The notes: generated from the letters alone by a model not told the origin. Positions 44,554-55,677 are shown, numbered from the stretch's first letter. The stretch: DNA of 64,000 bases from Prevotella sp. (GCA_024682415.1 JAIKZG010000013.1:87219-151218), one strand, 5' to 3'. Made by a program: numbers and translations.

Positions 44554-44868
44554 ATGCCGAACAACAACGAAAACCAGAATCAGCAGATGAGCATTGGTAT
44601 CGATCCTCAGACTGCTAAGGGCATTTATTCTAACATGGTAATGCTCACTCATTCTACTACAGAATTTGTACTCGATTTCGCCTCAATCCTTCCGGGAGGA
44701 ATGGGCCCACAGGTGCAGAGCCGAATAATCATGGCGCCGGAGCATGCAAAGCGTCTTCTCGCAGCTCTTTCTGAGAATATCTCTCGCTATGAGAATGCTT
44801 TCGGCCCAATCGATATTACTAATGGTGATCCTAAGACGGCTACTCCATTCGGTAAAGGTCAGGCTTAA
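44554..44868 (+). CDS. DUF3467 domain-containing protein
   Basis: MPNNNENQNQQMSIGIDPQTAKGIYSNMVMLTHSTTEFVLDFASILPG...RIIMAPEHAKRLLAAL. Confidence 0.9.
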   Translation: MPNNNENQNQQMSIGIDPQTAKGIYSNMVMLTHSTTEFVLDFASILPGGMGPQVQSRIIMAPEHAKRLLAALSENISRYENAFGPIDITNGDPKTATPFGKGQA

Positions 44869-45029
44869 TTGCGAGGAGCATAGCCAAGCTAATCGCTATA
44901 AAAAATAAAGAAGCGTACTGAGATGATTTAATCTTGGTACGCTTCTTTTCTGTATTTATGGTATAACTCTTCCGCGGCTTGGGAAAATGATTTCCTATGG
45001 TGGTGTAATCTTTCAGCGGCAGACGCTAA

Positions 45030-46577
45030 CTACCATTGACGTTCTGCCCAGTCACCGCGGTCGAGATTTCTGTAGGAAATTGCTTCCGCAAGATGTCGCG
45101 CTTCCACTTTCTCGCTTCCGTCAAGATCGGCAATAGTGCGCGCCACTTTTAGAATTCTGCTATATGCTCTTGCCGATAGGCTGAATTTCTCCATCGCCAT
45201 TTTAAGAAGGTCGAGTCCTGCTTTGTCGGGCTCGGCATATTGATGAATCATTCTTTCGCTCATCTGAGCGTTGCAATATACGCCTTTCGATTCCTTATAT
45301 CGCTCTTCCTGAATCTTTCTCGCAGCTATCACCCTCTTTCTTATCACTTCGCTCTTTTCGCCTTCCCTGGCTTGGGAAATGTCTTTAAACGGCACAGGAG
45401 TGATTTCCACCTGAATGTCTATTCTGTCGAGCAGAGGGCCTGAAATTTTGTTCATGTATCGCTGAATCTGCCCCGGTGAGCAAACGCAGGTGTGCGTAGG
45501 GTCGCCATAATATCCGCAAGGACATGGATTCATGCTCGCCACAAACATGAATGAGCATGGAAATTCCACAGTGTATTTAGCTCTTGAAATAGTGATTTTT
45601 CTGTCTTCCAGCGGCTGTCGCAGCACTTCCAATGTGCTCTTGTTGAATTCCGGTAATTCATCAGCGAAAAGCACACCGTTGTGAGCCAGTGATATTTCGC
45701 CTGGCTGTGGAGAAAGACCGCCGCCTACGAGGGCTACTTCAGAAATAGTGTGATGAGGTGAGCGAAACGGACGTTGAGAGATAAGCGATGTGTCTTTGTC
45801 GAGTTTTCCGGCTATGGAATGTATCTGTGTAGTTTCGAGGCTTTCCTGTAATGTTAGCGGAGGAAGAATGCTCGGTAATCGCTTTGCCATCATTGATTTT
45901 CCGCTTCCCGGAGGGCCTATCATTATAAGATTATGTCCGCCTGCCGCAGCCACTTCGAGCGCGCGCTTCACGTTTTCCTGACCTCTCACGTCAGCGAAAT
46001 CCAAATCAAAATTGTATTGATGCTCGTAGAACTCTTTTCGAGTGTCTACAAATGTAGGTTCAAACTTTTCTGTGCCCGAAACCAACGCAATCACTTGTTT
46101 CAGGTCGTCAAGCCCATATACATCGAGATTATTTACCACGGCAGCCTCTCTCGCGTTCTGTCGCGGCACAATCAGAGCCTTGTATTTCTCCTTTCTCGCC
46201 CTTATCGCAATAGGCAGCGCGCCCTTTATCGGTTGCAATGCGCCATCGAGTCCGAGTTCGCCCACAAACATATATTTGTCTAACTCTTTATGCTCAATGC
46301 TTTTGTTGGCAGCAAGGATAGCTATTGCAAGAGGCAGGTCAAATCCGCTGCCTTCCTTTCTCAGGTCGGCAGGGGCGAGGTTGATTGTTATGTCGGCTTT
46401 AGGGAATTTATATCCTATGTATTGTATTGCAGAAGCTATTCTGTCTCGTCCTTCTCTCACGGCAGTGTCGCCGAGTCCGGTGAAATGAAACATTATTCCA
46501 TTCTTTATGTTCACTTCTATTCTTACCGTCGTTGTTTCCAGTCCGTTGACTGCTGCAGAATAGACTTTTACAAGCAT
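45030..46577 (-). CDS. YifB family Mg chelatase-like AAA ATPase (ComM-like)
   Basis: 515 aa; MLVKVYSAAVNGLETTTVRIEVNIKNG, MIGPPGSGKSMMAKRLPSILPPL, FMFVASMNPCPCGYYGD. Confidence 0.96.
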   Translation of the reverse strand: MLVKVYSAAVNGLETTTVRIEVNIKNGIMFHFTGLGDTAVREGRDRIASAIQYIGYKFPKADITINLAPADLRKEGSGFDLPLAIAILAANKSIEHKELDKYMFVGELGLDGALQPIKGALPIAIRARKEKYKALIVPRQNAREAAVVNNLDVYGLDDLKQVIALVSGTEKFEPTFVDTRKEFYEHQYNFDLDFADVRGQENVKRALEVAAAGGHNLIMIGPPGSGKSMMAKRLPSILPPLTLQESLETTQIHSIAGKLDKDTSLISQRPFRSPHHTISEVALVGGGLSPQPGEISLAHNGVLFADELPEFNKSTLEVLRQPLEDRKITISRAKYTVEFPCSFMFVASMNPCPCGYYGDPTHTCVCSPGQIQRYMNKISGPLLDRIDIQVEITPVPFKDISQAREGEKSEVIRKRVIAARKIQEERYKESKGVYCNAQMSERMIHQYAEPDKAGLDLLKMAMEKFSLSARAYSRILKVARTIADLDGSEKVEARHLAEAISYRNLDRGDWAERQW

Positions 46578-46652
46578 AGTTTTTCTTTTCCTTTCTCTTT
46601 TTTAAGGGTTGTTTTCTCTGTGAGTATCAGTGTCGGGGTGTATCTTTCCTTC

Positions 46653-47678
46653 TTACTTCTTTATCTTGTTTTCAAGTTCATCTCTCGACAAGTCTTTGCC
46701 TATTATTTTGCCATTCTCCACGAGTATTGTAGAAGGGTAGGTCGTTATGGCAAGAGTGCGCAGAATCGGAGTGTCAAACATCTGACCTGTGCATATATTT
46801 TGCCAATTCAGGCTGTCTGAGCGCAGATAGTTTTTGCATGCGTCGATACTTGCGTCTACGCTTATTCCAAGCACATTCAGCTTGCCATTCGACGACTCTT
46901 TTAGCTGTCTTACAATGTTTGATGTGCTGCGGTTGCTTCCGTCCCATGAAGCCCATGAGTATATCAGCCACAATCCCTTTGACACATTTGCGCTTGTAAC
47001 CGCCTTTCCGTTAATGTCGCGTGCTGAGAAAGAAGGCAGTCTTTTTCCGGCGGAAAGTTGCGCGAGCGAACGCAGATGTTGGTTTACGCGTTTCGCAAGA
47101 CCATTTCTCGGCTGTTCTTTGCATACAAGTTCAGCCAGTTTGATAGCTTTTGAATAATCCTTCATAGTCTTGTCCTGAATGAAGTATTTCAGAAGCATAT
47201 ACGAACTTACTATCGATTCCGGATTGTCTTCTATGAAAAGTTCAGCGTAATGACGTATTTCGGCAGGCGAAGAGTTGGCAATCTGCTCGCGGAAAGCCGT
47301 CATCAGCTTATTATTCTTCGAGCCTTTCACCACGAGCTGTTTCAAATGTGAAGCATCGCCCTTTATCTCAATGTCATTTCCTGGCGCTACGAATATCGGC
47401 TCTTCATAGAAATTAGGGAATACGATAATCAGAGTGCCTTCCGATTCACATGAAATCTCCTTTGAAAATCTGCTGCCTTGCACTTTCAGCGTGTCGATAC
47501 CTTCTATTGCGCCGTCAGGACTATATACATAAAATTCGCCCGTGTTGATGTTGAGCAATCGTCCTTCAAGACGTGCGTGATGGCTGTCAGCTCCACATGA
47601 GCTGAAAACCAAAGATGCCAGTCCCAAAATTGTAGGGACCAGCATCTTATAAGTATTTTTAATTCTAAAATTAATCAA
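46653..47678 (-). CDS. Thioredoxin/TlpA-like lipoprotein with DUF4369-like N-terminus
   Basis: 341 aa; signal + SSCGAD lipobox; LPSFSARDINGKAVTSANVSKGLWLIYSWASWDGSNRSTSNIVRQL (CXXC replaced). Confidence 0.8.
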   Translation of the reverse strand: MINFRIKNTYKMLVPTILGLASLVFSSCGADSHHARLEGRLLNINTGEFYVYSPDGAIEGIDTLKVQGSRFSKEISCESEGTLIIVFPNFYEEPIFVAPGNDIEIKGDASHLKQLVVKGSKNNKLMTAFREQIANSSPAEIRHYAELFIEDNPESIVSSYMLLKYFIQDKTMKDYSKAIKLAELVCKEQPRNGLAKRVNQHLRSLAQLSAGKRLPSFSARDINGKAVTSANVSKGLWLIYSWASWDGSNRSTSNIVRQLKESSNGKLNVLGISVDASIDACKNYLRSDSLNWQNICTGQMFDTPILRTLAITTYPSTILVENGKIIGKDLSRDELENKIKK

Positions 47679-47735
47679 AGCGAAAAATTAAAGAGTTATG
47701 TTCTGTCTTGTCTTTGCTTATCGCAAATGTATTTT

Positions 47736-49415
47736 TTACTTAATGCTCTTCAACTCCAAATCGTTGTCAGCATAAGCCTTGAGAGAAGGATCCATCTGGA
47801 GAGCGTCCTTCAAGTGAGAGTTTGCGGCATACTTGTTGCCCTGACGAGCCATTGCAATGGCATGCAGATATTCTGTAATGCCTGTAGGGTTCTTAACAGC
47901 GTCGAGAGTGCGTGCTGCGCCGGCGTAATCCTTGGTCAAAATCTTAGCCAAGCCTTCAGCGTTGGTGTTAGTGCCGTTCAGGTCATTAACAGCCTGCACA
48001 TATTTGCCCTTTGCGATATTAAGATTACCGATAGCATAGCGGATATTGTCCTGACCTGAAGCCTTTGCTATGTCGTTCTCGGCAGCGTTCATGTCGCCAT
48101 TGAGCAATGCTATAAGACCACGGTTAGCGATAGCTTCCTTAGCATCGGCGTTCTTCTCGATAGCCTGAGCGAGATATGACTTAGCTGTAGCCTCGTTACC
48201 CTTTGCCAACTCCATTGCGGCTACGTTGTTGTATGCGCGATAGTCGTTAGGATACAAGCGTGTTGTAGTCTTGTAGATATCTTCCTTCTTGTCAATATCC
48301 TTCTCCAATGTAGCAGCATAGAGCAACTCATCGTTTGAAAGCTTAGAAGCGTCTTCCTTATATTGAGCCTGAATCTCGCTGTCTGTGCGACCTATTACAT
48401 TATAGTTGATAATAAGACGTGAACGGCGGAGTTCTGGAAGCACGCTTGTTGCCAACTCTCTGAAGCCCTCGCTCATATTGCGAATCTGCTTTTCGCGCTC
48501 CTCAGGGTCGGTATACATGCTCAAAACGCGAAGGATAACCTCCTTGTCCTGAATGTTGCTTGCCTGAACAAGTTTCTGGAATCCATCCCAGTCCTGTGCT
48601 GTGTAGTGAGCGTCTACATCGGTCTCAACCTTGTTGGCGCGCAGCTGCTTGTTTACATATTTAGAGCTTTCCTTCTTACGGTTGTTTGCCAACTTGTCGT
48701 TGAACTTCACACCGCCTTCTGGAGAAGCGTATGCTGCAACTTCCACATTCTCAAGCTCAAGAGCTTCATCGTCGTTGATAGTGCGGAGCATCTTGATGAA
48801 ATCCTTTATTGAGCGGCTCTTCAACTGTGAAGCGCGGAGAGTAGCCTGATTGATAAGGAACTTAACGCTTGCTTCCTGCTTTTGAGCGACGATTCTTTGG
48901 AATGAGTCAGGAGCGATGATTGCGCCGCCTGCGAAAAGAGCTTTCTTGTAAAGTTCAGAAGTGGCGATTACGCCATAACCTACTTTTACAGCCGGAATCT
49001 CAACTTCTTTCTTGCCTACCTTAGCCTTGAAAGTCATGTAGAGGTCGCTCTTCTGCATTTCCGGAGTATAGGCGATGCTGCTCTTCATTGTATATCGTCC
49101 ACCAGTGCGGTAGAAAATAGTCTGGTCGTTGCCAAGCACCTTTTCGCCCTGGAATGTCTGTCCTACGCCCTGAGCAGCCTGTCCGTTGCCGTAACGAAGT
49201 TCCGGAACTACAGTTACCACGGCCTTCTTCTTCATGTATTTCTCTGGGAAAACACCGTTTACCGTGAGAGGCACTCTGCCTGCTTCGGTCTCCAATGGAG
49301 TAGGAGTTACATTAAAATTGTCTGCTGATAAATTACCCAACTTGCTTGAGCATGATGACAGTGCAACAAATGAACCCACTGCCACTACTGATGTAAGAAT
49401 AGAAATTTTCTTCAT
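47736..49415 (-). CDS. TPR-containing OmpA-like outer-membrane associated lipoprotein
   Basis: 559 aa; VALSSCSS lipobox, VAAYASPEGGVKFNDKLANNRKKESSKYVNKQL, C-terminal TPRs. Confidence 0.75.
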   Translation of the reverse strand: MKKISILTSVVAVGSFVALSSCSSKLGNLSADNFNVTPTPLETEAGRVPLTVNGVFPEKYMKKKAVVTVVPELRYGNGQAAQGVGQTFQGEKVLGNDQTIFYRTGGRYTMKSSIAYTPEMQKSDLYMTFKAKVGKKEVEIPAVKVGYGVIATSELYKKALFAGGAIIAPDSFQRIVAQKQEASVKFLINQATLRASQLKSRSIKDFIKMLRTINDDEALELENVEVAAYASPEGGVKFNDKLANNRKKESSKYVNKQLRANKVETDVDAHYTAQDWDGFQKLVQASNIQDKEVILRVLSMYTDPEEREKQIRNMSEGFRELATSVLPELRRSRLIINYNVIGRTDSEIQAQYKEDASKLSNDELLYAATLEKDIDKKEDIYKTTTRLYPNDYRAYNNVAAMELAKGNEATAKSYLAQAIEKNADAKEAIANRGLIALLNGDMNAAENDIAKASGQDNIRYAIGNLNIAKGKYVQAVNDLNGTNTNAEGLAKILTKDYAGAARTLDAVKNPTGITEYLHAIAMARQGNKYAANSHLKDALQMDPSLKAYADNDLELKSIK

Positions 49416-49437
49416 AAATAAAAAAGTCTAGGGAAAG

Positions 49438-49523
49438 TGCCGCGAGCGGGACTCGAACCCGCACAGCCATTACTGGCCAAGGGATTTTAAGTCCCTCGTG
49501 TCTACCAATTCCACCATTGCGGC
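49438..49523 (-). tRNA. tRNA-Leu(TAA)
   Basis: Minus: GCCGCAATGGTGGAATTGGTAGACACGAGGGACTTAAAATCCCTTGGCCAGTAATGGCTGTGCGGGTTCGAGTCCCGCTCGCGGCA. Confidence 0.96.
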
Positions 49524-49783
49524 AACCGGTTTTTATAAAGCATAAATTGTTTTATGCGAATGCAAAGGTAACTTATTTGATTGTATACCGCAAAATTATT
49601 TTGAAGAAATTAACAGAAAATCAATATTTATGGTTCATATATCAAAAAAATATGGCACTTAATATGGTTGGCAATATATCTTTGCAATCGTTTATTACCA
49701 GAGCTTTATGCTAAAAACTACGATTAGAAAAAAGTAGAGCGAATAATTAAAAACAAAACCATATAACTTATAACAGTAGATAA

Positions 49784-52700
49784 ATGAAACATCTAAGTCA
49801 AACTCTATTGCTTGCGTCTATGTTGTGCACAGGCGCGCCGGCTGCCGTAATGGCATCAGGTGGCGTGAACAGCGTAATGAGCACCGCAGCTCAGCAGGCA
49901 GCAAAGAAAATCACCGGAATTGTAGTCGATGGTAATGGTGAGCCTATCGTTGGCGCAACTGTAATGGTGAAAGGCACATCTAACGGTACTATCACCGATA
50001 TTGATGGTAATTACACGTTGAATGTGGCAAAAGGTAAAACCATTGAAGTCTCTTACATCGGATTTATTAATCAGACTATTGTCGTGGGAACGGCAAATAA
50101 ATACGATGTAACCTTAAAGGAAGACAATCACACGCTTGATGAACTCGTTGTCGTAGGTTATGGCGTTCAGAAGAAGAGCGATGTAACTGGCGCGATGATT
50201 AATGTCGATGAAAAGCAGCTCAATACAAAACCAGTAAACAACGCATTCGAGGCATTGCAGGGTAAAGCCGCAGGTGTTGATATCACTTCAGGCGGTCGTC
50301 CTGGTACTCTCGGCTCTGTGCGTATTCGTGGTAATCGTTCGCTCAATGCTACCAACGCTCCTCTTTATGTCGTTGATGGCGTGCCATTGAGCTCAGGCGG
50401 TATTGAAACCCTCAACCCTGCCGACATCGCGAGCATTGATATCTTGAAAGACGCTTCTTCTACAGCTATCTATGGTTCGCGTGGTGCCAACGGCGTAATC
50501 CTTGTTACCACAAAGCGCGGTACTGCCGGCACTTTGCAGCTCAATTATAGCGGTTCTGTTTCTTTTGATAAGATTCATGATAAGGCTAAGTCAATGAGCG
50601 CAAGCGAATATATCACATTCCGTCGCTGGGCTTACCACAACTTGGATCCTAATAAATATACTCCTGGTAATCAGCCTACTTATGAGCAGGACCAGAAGAT
50701 GTTTGCCGGCGATCAAGTTGCTCTTGACAATGTAAACAAAGGCTGGAATGAAGACCACACACAGTGGGATGGCTCTAAGGTGACAAACACCGATTGGACA
50801 GACTTCGTAGTTCAGACAGGTGTTACCACAGAGCATACTCTTAGTGCTCGTGGCGGTACGGAGAAGATGAATGGCTCTGTATCTTTCGGCTACCTTAATA
50901 ATAAGGGCACAACAAAGGGGCAGAACTATACTCGCTATAACCTTGCTTCTGCCGTTGATATTCAGGCAAAGCCTTGGTTTAAGATGGGTGTTACTTTGAA
51001 TGCCGCTTATTCTAAGCAGAAATATGGCTACTCTCGCACAGGTCAGAGCAGCAATTCAGGCCCTGTAGATTTGTACGCAGCTGCAAAGGCAATTCCTAAC
51101 TACACTTTGCCTTACGATGAAAAGGGAGAAATAGTTTCTAACCCTGGCGGCTCTTCAGTAAATGTGTATACAGTTATTGATGAATGGAACAAGAGTAATG
51201 ATAATCGCGAGACATTCCGTGTTCTCGGAAGTGCTTACGGACTTGTAGACTTCGGCAAGATTTGGAGTCCTCTTAAAGGCTTGACTTATAAGCTTTCATT
51301 CGGTCCTGATTTCCGTTATAATCGTAATGGTATATTCATCAGTGATAAGTCGGCAGTTAAGATGGGTAGCAAAAACTACGCAAGCTACGCTCCTTCACGC
51401 TATTTCTCTTGGACTCTTGACAATCAGATTGACTACAACCGCACATTCGGTCAGCACAATCTTGGCGTAACATTGCTTCAGAGTGCTTCTAAATACAATG
51501 CGGAAACAGGTTCTATCAGCGCCAACTCTATTCCTAATGAAGAATTCCTTTGGTATAACATGGGAATTGTCGATCTTACAGACCCTACAACTTATGGCGC
51601 TAAGGTAGGAACAGGATTCACTCAGAGCCAGCTTTCTTCTTACATGGCTCGCGTAAACTATTCTTTCATGGATAGATATTTGCTCACATTGTCAGGACGT
51701 TACGATGGATCTTCTGTGTTGGCAAAGGGCAATAAGTGGAGCTTCTTCCCATCTATGGCATTGGGCTGGCGCATGGAGCAGGAAAACTTCATGAAGGATA
51801 TTAAGTGGATTGATCAGTTGAAACTTCGTTTCGGTGTAGGTACAACAGGTAACTCTGCCGTAGATCCATATTCTACTCTTGGTGAAATCCAGTCGTTCTT
51901 CGTGCCATTTGGCGCAGATGCCGTTCGCGCTTTCGCTACAAATGAGCCTTATTATACAAATAAGTCAAAGACTTTGGCAAATCAAAATCTTGGTTGGGAG
52001 AAAACCACACAGTATAACTTCGGTATTGATTTCAGCTTCCTCAATGGTCGCTTAGGTGGTGCTATCGATATGTACACTTCTCGCACAAAGGATTTGCTCA
52101 TGTCGATGACAATTCCTACAGTTTCAGGTTTCCCAAGCACTCTTGCTAACGTTGGTAAGACAAAGAACAAGGGTATTGATATTACAATCAACGCAGTTCC
52201 TGTTTCTTATCGTGGCTTTGAGTGGAACACTATCCTCAACGCTGCTTATCAGAAAGATGAAATCGTTGAGCTTTCAAATGGTAAGGTAGACGATATCGCT
52301 AATAATTGGTTTATCGGTAAATCAATCAGTTCTTTCTACGGCTATGAGTGCGCAGGCATTTGGCAGAACACAGAGGAAGACCTCAAGGAAATGGCATTGT
52401 ATAATGCAAATGGAGAGAATTTTACTCCAGGTAATGTGCGTCCTAAAGATCAGGACAAAAACCATATTATTGACGCAAACGACCGTGTAATCCTTGGCAG
52501 CGGTACTCCAAAGTGGACTCTTGGCTGGACCAACACATTCTCATGGAAGGGCATTGAGCTTAATATTGAGCTTTACGGACGTCTTGGCTATATGATTAAC
52601 ACGGGTGGCGAAAGTCAGTATGGTATGTATCAGCAGCGCTCTATCAGCTATTGGACTCCGGATAATCCTAATTCTGATTATCAGAAGCCTATCTACAGCA

Positions 52701-52951
52701 CAGCAGGCGGTGATCCATATTCTTCATTGCTCGGTTACAAGAAGGCTTCGTTTGTCAAGCTCCGTAACATTTCTCTTGGCTATTATTTGCCAAAGAGTGT
52801 ATGCAGCACTATCGGAATCAGCAACTTGAAGGTTTATTTCCAGGCAAAGAACTTGGGCGACATCTATTCATCTGTTGATTTTATGGATCTTGACACAGGC
52901 TATAGCTATAGCAACCGTGGCTTCACATTCGGTCTTCAGCTTGGCTTCTAA
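49784..52951 (+). CDS. SusC/RagA family TonB-linked outer membrane protein
   Basis: 1055 aa; ITGIVVDGNGEPIVGATVMVKGT, LVVVGYGVQKKSDVTGAM, NPADIASIDILKDASSTAIYGSRGANGVILVTTKRG. Confidence 0.98.
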   Translation: MKHLSQTLLLASMLCTGAPAAVMASGGVNSVMSTAAQQAAKKITGIVVDGNGEPIVGATVMVKGTSNGTITDIDGNYTLNVAKGKTIEVSYIGFINQTIVVGTANKYDVTLKEDNHTLDELVVVGYGVQKKSDVTGAMINVDEKQLNTKPVNNAFEALQGKAAGVDITSGGRPGTLGSVRIRGNRSLNATNAPLYVVDGVPLSSGGIETLNPADIASIDILKDASSTAIYGSRGANGVILVTTKRGTAGTLQLNYSGSVSFDKIHDKAKSMSASEYITFRRWAYHNLDPNKYTPGNQPTYEQDQKMFAGDQVALDNVNKGWNEDHTQWDGSKVTNTDWTDFVVQTGVTTEHTLSARGGTEKMNGSVSFGYLNNKGTTKGQNYTRYNLASAVDIQAKPWFKMGVTLNAAYSKQKYGYSRTGQSSNSGPVDLYAAAKAIPNYTLPYDEKGEIVSNPGGSSVNVYTVIDEWNKSNDNRETFRVLGSAYGLVDFGKIWSPLKGLTYKLSFGPDFRYNRNGIFISDKSAVKMGSKNYASYAPSRYFSWTLDNQIDYNRTFGQHNLGVTLLQSASKYNAETGSISANSIPNEEFLWYNMGIVDLTDPTTYGAKVGTGFTQSQLSSYMARVNYSFMDRYLLTLSGRYDGSSVLAKGNKWSFFPSMALGWRMEQENFMKDIKWIDQLKLRFGVGTTGNSAVDPYSTLGEIQSFFVPFGADAVRAFATNEPYYTNKSKTLANQNLGWEKTTQYNFGIDFSFLNGRLGGAIDMYTSRTKDLLMSMTIPTVSGFPSTLANVGKTKNKGIDITINAVPVSYRGFEWNTILNAAYQKDEIVELSNGKVDDIANNWFIGKSISSFYGYECAGIWQNTEEDLKEMALYNANGENFTPGNVRPKDQDKNHIIDANDRVILGSGTPKWTLGWTNTFSWKGIELNIELYGRLGYMINTGGESQYGMYQQRSISYWTPDNPNSDYQKPIYSTAGGDPYSSLLGYKKASFVKLRNISLGYYLPKSVCSTIGISNLKVYFQAKNLGDIYSSVDFMDLDTGYSYSNRGFTFGLQLGF

Positions 52952-53006
52952 GCCTTGTGATATTCACATATATAGATTTACTATATAACTAAAGCTTTTA
53001 TAAACA

Positions 53007-55157
53007 ATGAAACGTAACAAACTAAATATAGCTATTTCGGCTCTCGCATTAGGTTGCGCGCTGACTACTACTTCTTGCAGCGACAGCTTCCTCGACGAGA
53101 CAAATAGATCTTCGTATACTACAAAATATTTCGAAACCGAACAGGGTATTCAGGAAGCTGCTGCTGCCCTCTATGGCAACATCCGTTGGCATTTCGGTTA
53201 TGAGTGGGCTTATGGTATCACTCTTTATGGTACAGATGAGTTTACAAACGGCAACGACCTCACAAGTCAGCCGTGGAACACTTACGACAACCGTCTGCAA
53301 GCTCTTGACTGCGTTCCAGCAAATGGCGCTGCCAACAAAAACTGCCCTCCTGTGAGCGGTCTTTGGGATGAAATGTATTATGGTATCGCCAATGCCAATA
53401 AAATTATCGCTTCAGGCGACATGATAAGCAATGAAGACACTCGCAATAAGTGCGTAGGCGAGGCTTATTTCCTTCGTGGCTACAACTACTACCGCTTGTT
53501 TGCCCAGTATGGTGGCGTGGTTCTCAGCACAAAGCCAGTAGAAGGCCCTGTGCGTAATTTCAACCGTGCTTCTGAAGAGGAGGTGCTCAATCAGGTGATT
53601 GCCGACTTTGATAAGGCTTACGAAATGCTCCCTACTACTAAGTGGCGTGGCAATGGTAGCTGGACTAAATACACAGCTGCTCATTTCCTTGCCAAGGCTT
53701 TGCTTTATCGTCAGTCAGAGCGTTGTTCTGATTGGAATGGCTCTTACGATGCTAAGGCCGATCTCGATCGTTGTATCGCTCTTTGCGATGAGGTAATCAA
53801 GGCGTGCCCTCTTGCTTCCAACTACAGCAACCTCTATAATGAGTGGACAGGTATAGACTGCAAGGCAGAAGGACAGTCGGAAATATTGATGTCATGTCAG
53901 CACACTGCGTCTTATGCAGGTCGTTATGGCAACCGTGTATATTCTTATTTCAATCCTCAGATTTCAAACTTCTCAGGCTCTTGGGTTCAGCGTGGACAAT
54001 ATGTAGGTCTTGATTTCCAGCGTTGTCGTCCTACAGAGTATTCTTACTCTATTTTCGACAATGTGAACGACTCTCGTATGTGGAAGACTTTCCGCACTGT
54101 TTACGGGCTCAACAATGTGGCTAAGACCGACTCTGCCGTTATGGCAGACAATGGCGTTACTGCCGACCAAGTGCCAACTTTAGGTGATGAAGGTATCATC
54201 TTTATCCTTAACAAGAAAGATGATCATCGTTTCGACAACGACGCACATGGCTCATTCGGCAACGGCACATCAAACCACACTTTTGTAAACCCATTGACAG
54301 GCAAGTGGGTGCCTAACGCATTCCCTACATTCCTTAAAGGCGAATATGTGCAGAATAAGTATAGCACAGCTACCGAGAGCAAGAGCAATGTGTTCTGCGG
54401 TGTAGGTAAGTTTGAGGATGGTACTCGCACAGGTGAGAAAGCAGATTCACATCGCGACGTAGTAATGGCTCGCACTGGTGAAACTTATCTAATAAAGGCA
54501 GAAGCTCAGGTGCGTGAGGGCAACTATCAGGAAGCTATCAACACCGTGAATGTGCTTCGTCGTCGCGCAGAGTGGAAGAATGGCGAAGATCGTGCTTTCT
54601 ACACCGACGGCACAATGGCTTTCTCTAAGGCAACAGGTGGCGATGCTGACAACACAACAGGCGCTTCTTCTCTTGGCAAATGTAAGAATGCAGCAGGCAA
54701 AAAGCTTACTAATCTTGAGGCATTTAAAGCTTCATTCCTACAGCATAGCACTTACTATCTCTCTACAGGCATTGCGGAGACCACAGCAGCAAGCGATTTG
54801 CAGATACGCGATTATCACAATCTTCCTGCCGAAGATGAGGCTGTATTGGCAGAGATGGGCGTAACGGGCGATAAGGAACGCCTTATCAACTTCATCCTCA
54901 ATGAGCGTTCACGCGAGCTTCTCGGCGAGTTCAATCGTTGGGAGGAACTGAGCCGCACAAAGACTCTCGTTCAGCGTGCTAAGCTCTTCAATCCAGAGGC
55001 TAAGCCAAACGTATCAGCTAAGCATTTGCTTCGTCCTATTCCACAGAAGTTTATCGACCAGCTCCAGAATGAGGATGGCTCTAATCTCTCTAAGGAGCAG
55101 CAGGCAGCATGGCAGAATCCAGGTTATGTAAACACCGATGCGGCTGCCAAGCAATAA
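53007..55157 (+). CDS. RagB/SusD family nutrient-uptake lipoprotein
   Basis: 716 aa; TTSCSDSFLDETN lipobox, GEAYFLRGYNYYRLFAQYGGVVL, NERSRELLGEFNRWEELSR. Confidence 0.97.
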   Translation: MKRNKLNIAISALALGCALTTTSCSDSFLDETNRSSYTTKYFETEQGIQEAAAALYGNIRWHFGYEWAYGITLYGTDEFTNGNDLTSQPWNTYDNRLQALDCVPANGAANKNCPPVSGLWDEMYYGIANANKIIASGDMISNEDTRNKCVGEAYFLRGYNYYRLFAQYGGVVLSTKPVEGPVRNFNRASEEEVLNQVIADFDKAYEMLPTTKWRGNGSWTKYTAAHFLAKALLYRQSERCSDWNGSYDAKADLDRCIALCDEVIKACPLASNYSNLYNEWTGIDCKAEGQSEILMSCQHTASYAGRYGNRVYSYFNPQISNFSGSWVQRGQYVGLDFQRCRPTEYSYSIFDNVNDSRMWKTFRTVYGLNNVAKTDSAVMADNGVTADQVPTLGDEGIIFILNKKDDHRFDNDAHGSFGNGTSNHTFVNPLTGKWVPNAFPTFLKGEYVQNKYSTATESKSNVFCGVGKFEDGTRTGEKADSHRDVVMARTGETYLIKAEAQVREGNYQEAINTVNVLRRRAEWKNGEDRAFYTDGTMAFSKATGGDADNTTGASSLGKCKNAAGKKLTNLEAFKASFLQHSTYYLSTGIAETTAASDLQIRDYHNLPAEDEAVLAEMGVTGDKERLINFILNERSRELLGEFNRWEELSRTKTLVQRAKLFNPEAKPNVSAKHLLRPIPQKFIDQLQNEDGSNLSKEQQAAWQNPGYVNTDAAAKQ

Positions 55158-55324
55158 AATGAAAAATTAAAACAGCATGAATTGTTTTAAGTGCATTGTT
55201 ATTTAAATATTTTAACGTGAAAATGGAGAAAGGGAAACCGTGAGGCTTCCCTTTCTTGTTTTTATAGAGTTATCGTTGCTGCTTCCTTTTTTGATAGCTT
55301 CTTAATTCGTGCTTATTTCGCTCT

Positions 55325-55621
55325 TTATACGTTATCCTTCATCCAGTCGGTCACTTCTTTGCTTACGGCGTAAGTAGCCCATTCAGCGTCGGTAGTCTGC
55401 ACCACCATCACCTGGTCTTCTTCGTTTTTAAGCAGCTTCTTCAGTTCATCTCTCAGATAGCCTGCTGTCGTGCGGGTGCGTACAAACCATGTGTGAGCGC
55501 CTACGCGAGCCCAGTTCGGGCATGAGCGCAGATATTCTGCTATTGCCGGATAAGTTTCGTCGTATGATTCGAGTTCGTATGTTATCAAATAAGATTTTGT
55601 TCCTTTTAGTTGTACTATCAT
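55325..55621 (-). CDS. Orphan Cas2-like / SinR-like ferredoxin-fold protein
   Basis: 98 aa; SYLITYELESYDETYPAIAEYLRSCPNWARVGAHTWFVRTRTTAGYLRDELKKLL...WMKDNV. Confidence 0.6.
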   Translation of the reverse strand: MIVQLKGTKSYLITYELESYDETYPAIAEYLRSCPNWARVGAHTWFVRTRTTAGYLRDELKKLLKNEEDQVMVVQTTDAEWATYAVSKEVTDWMKDNV

Positions 55622-55677
55622 GATTAGTGTCCTTTTATATCTATATTATATAATGTGATTATTCTTTCGCTTATTGC

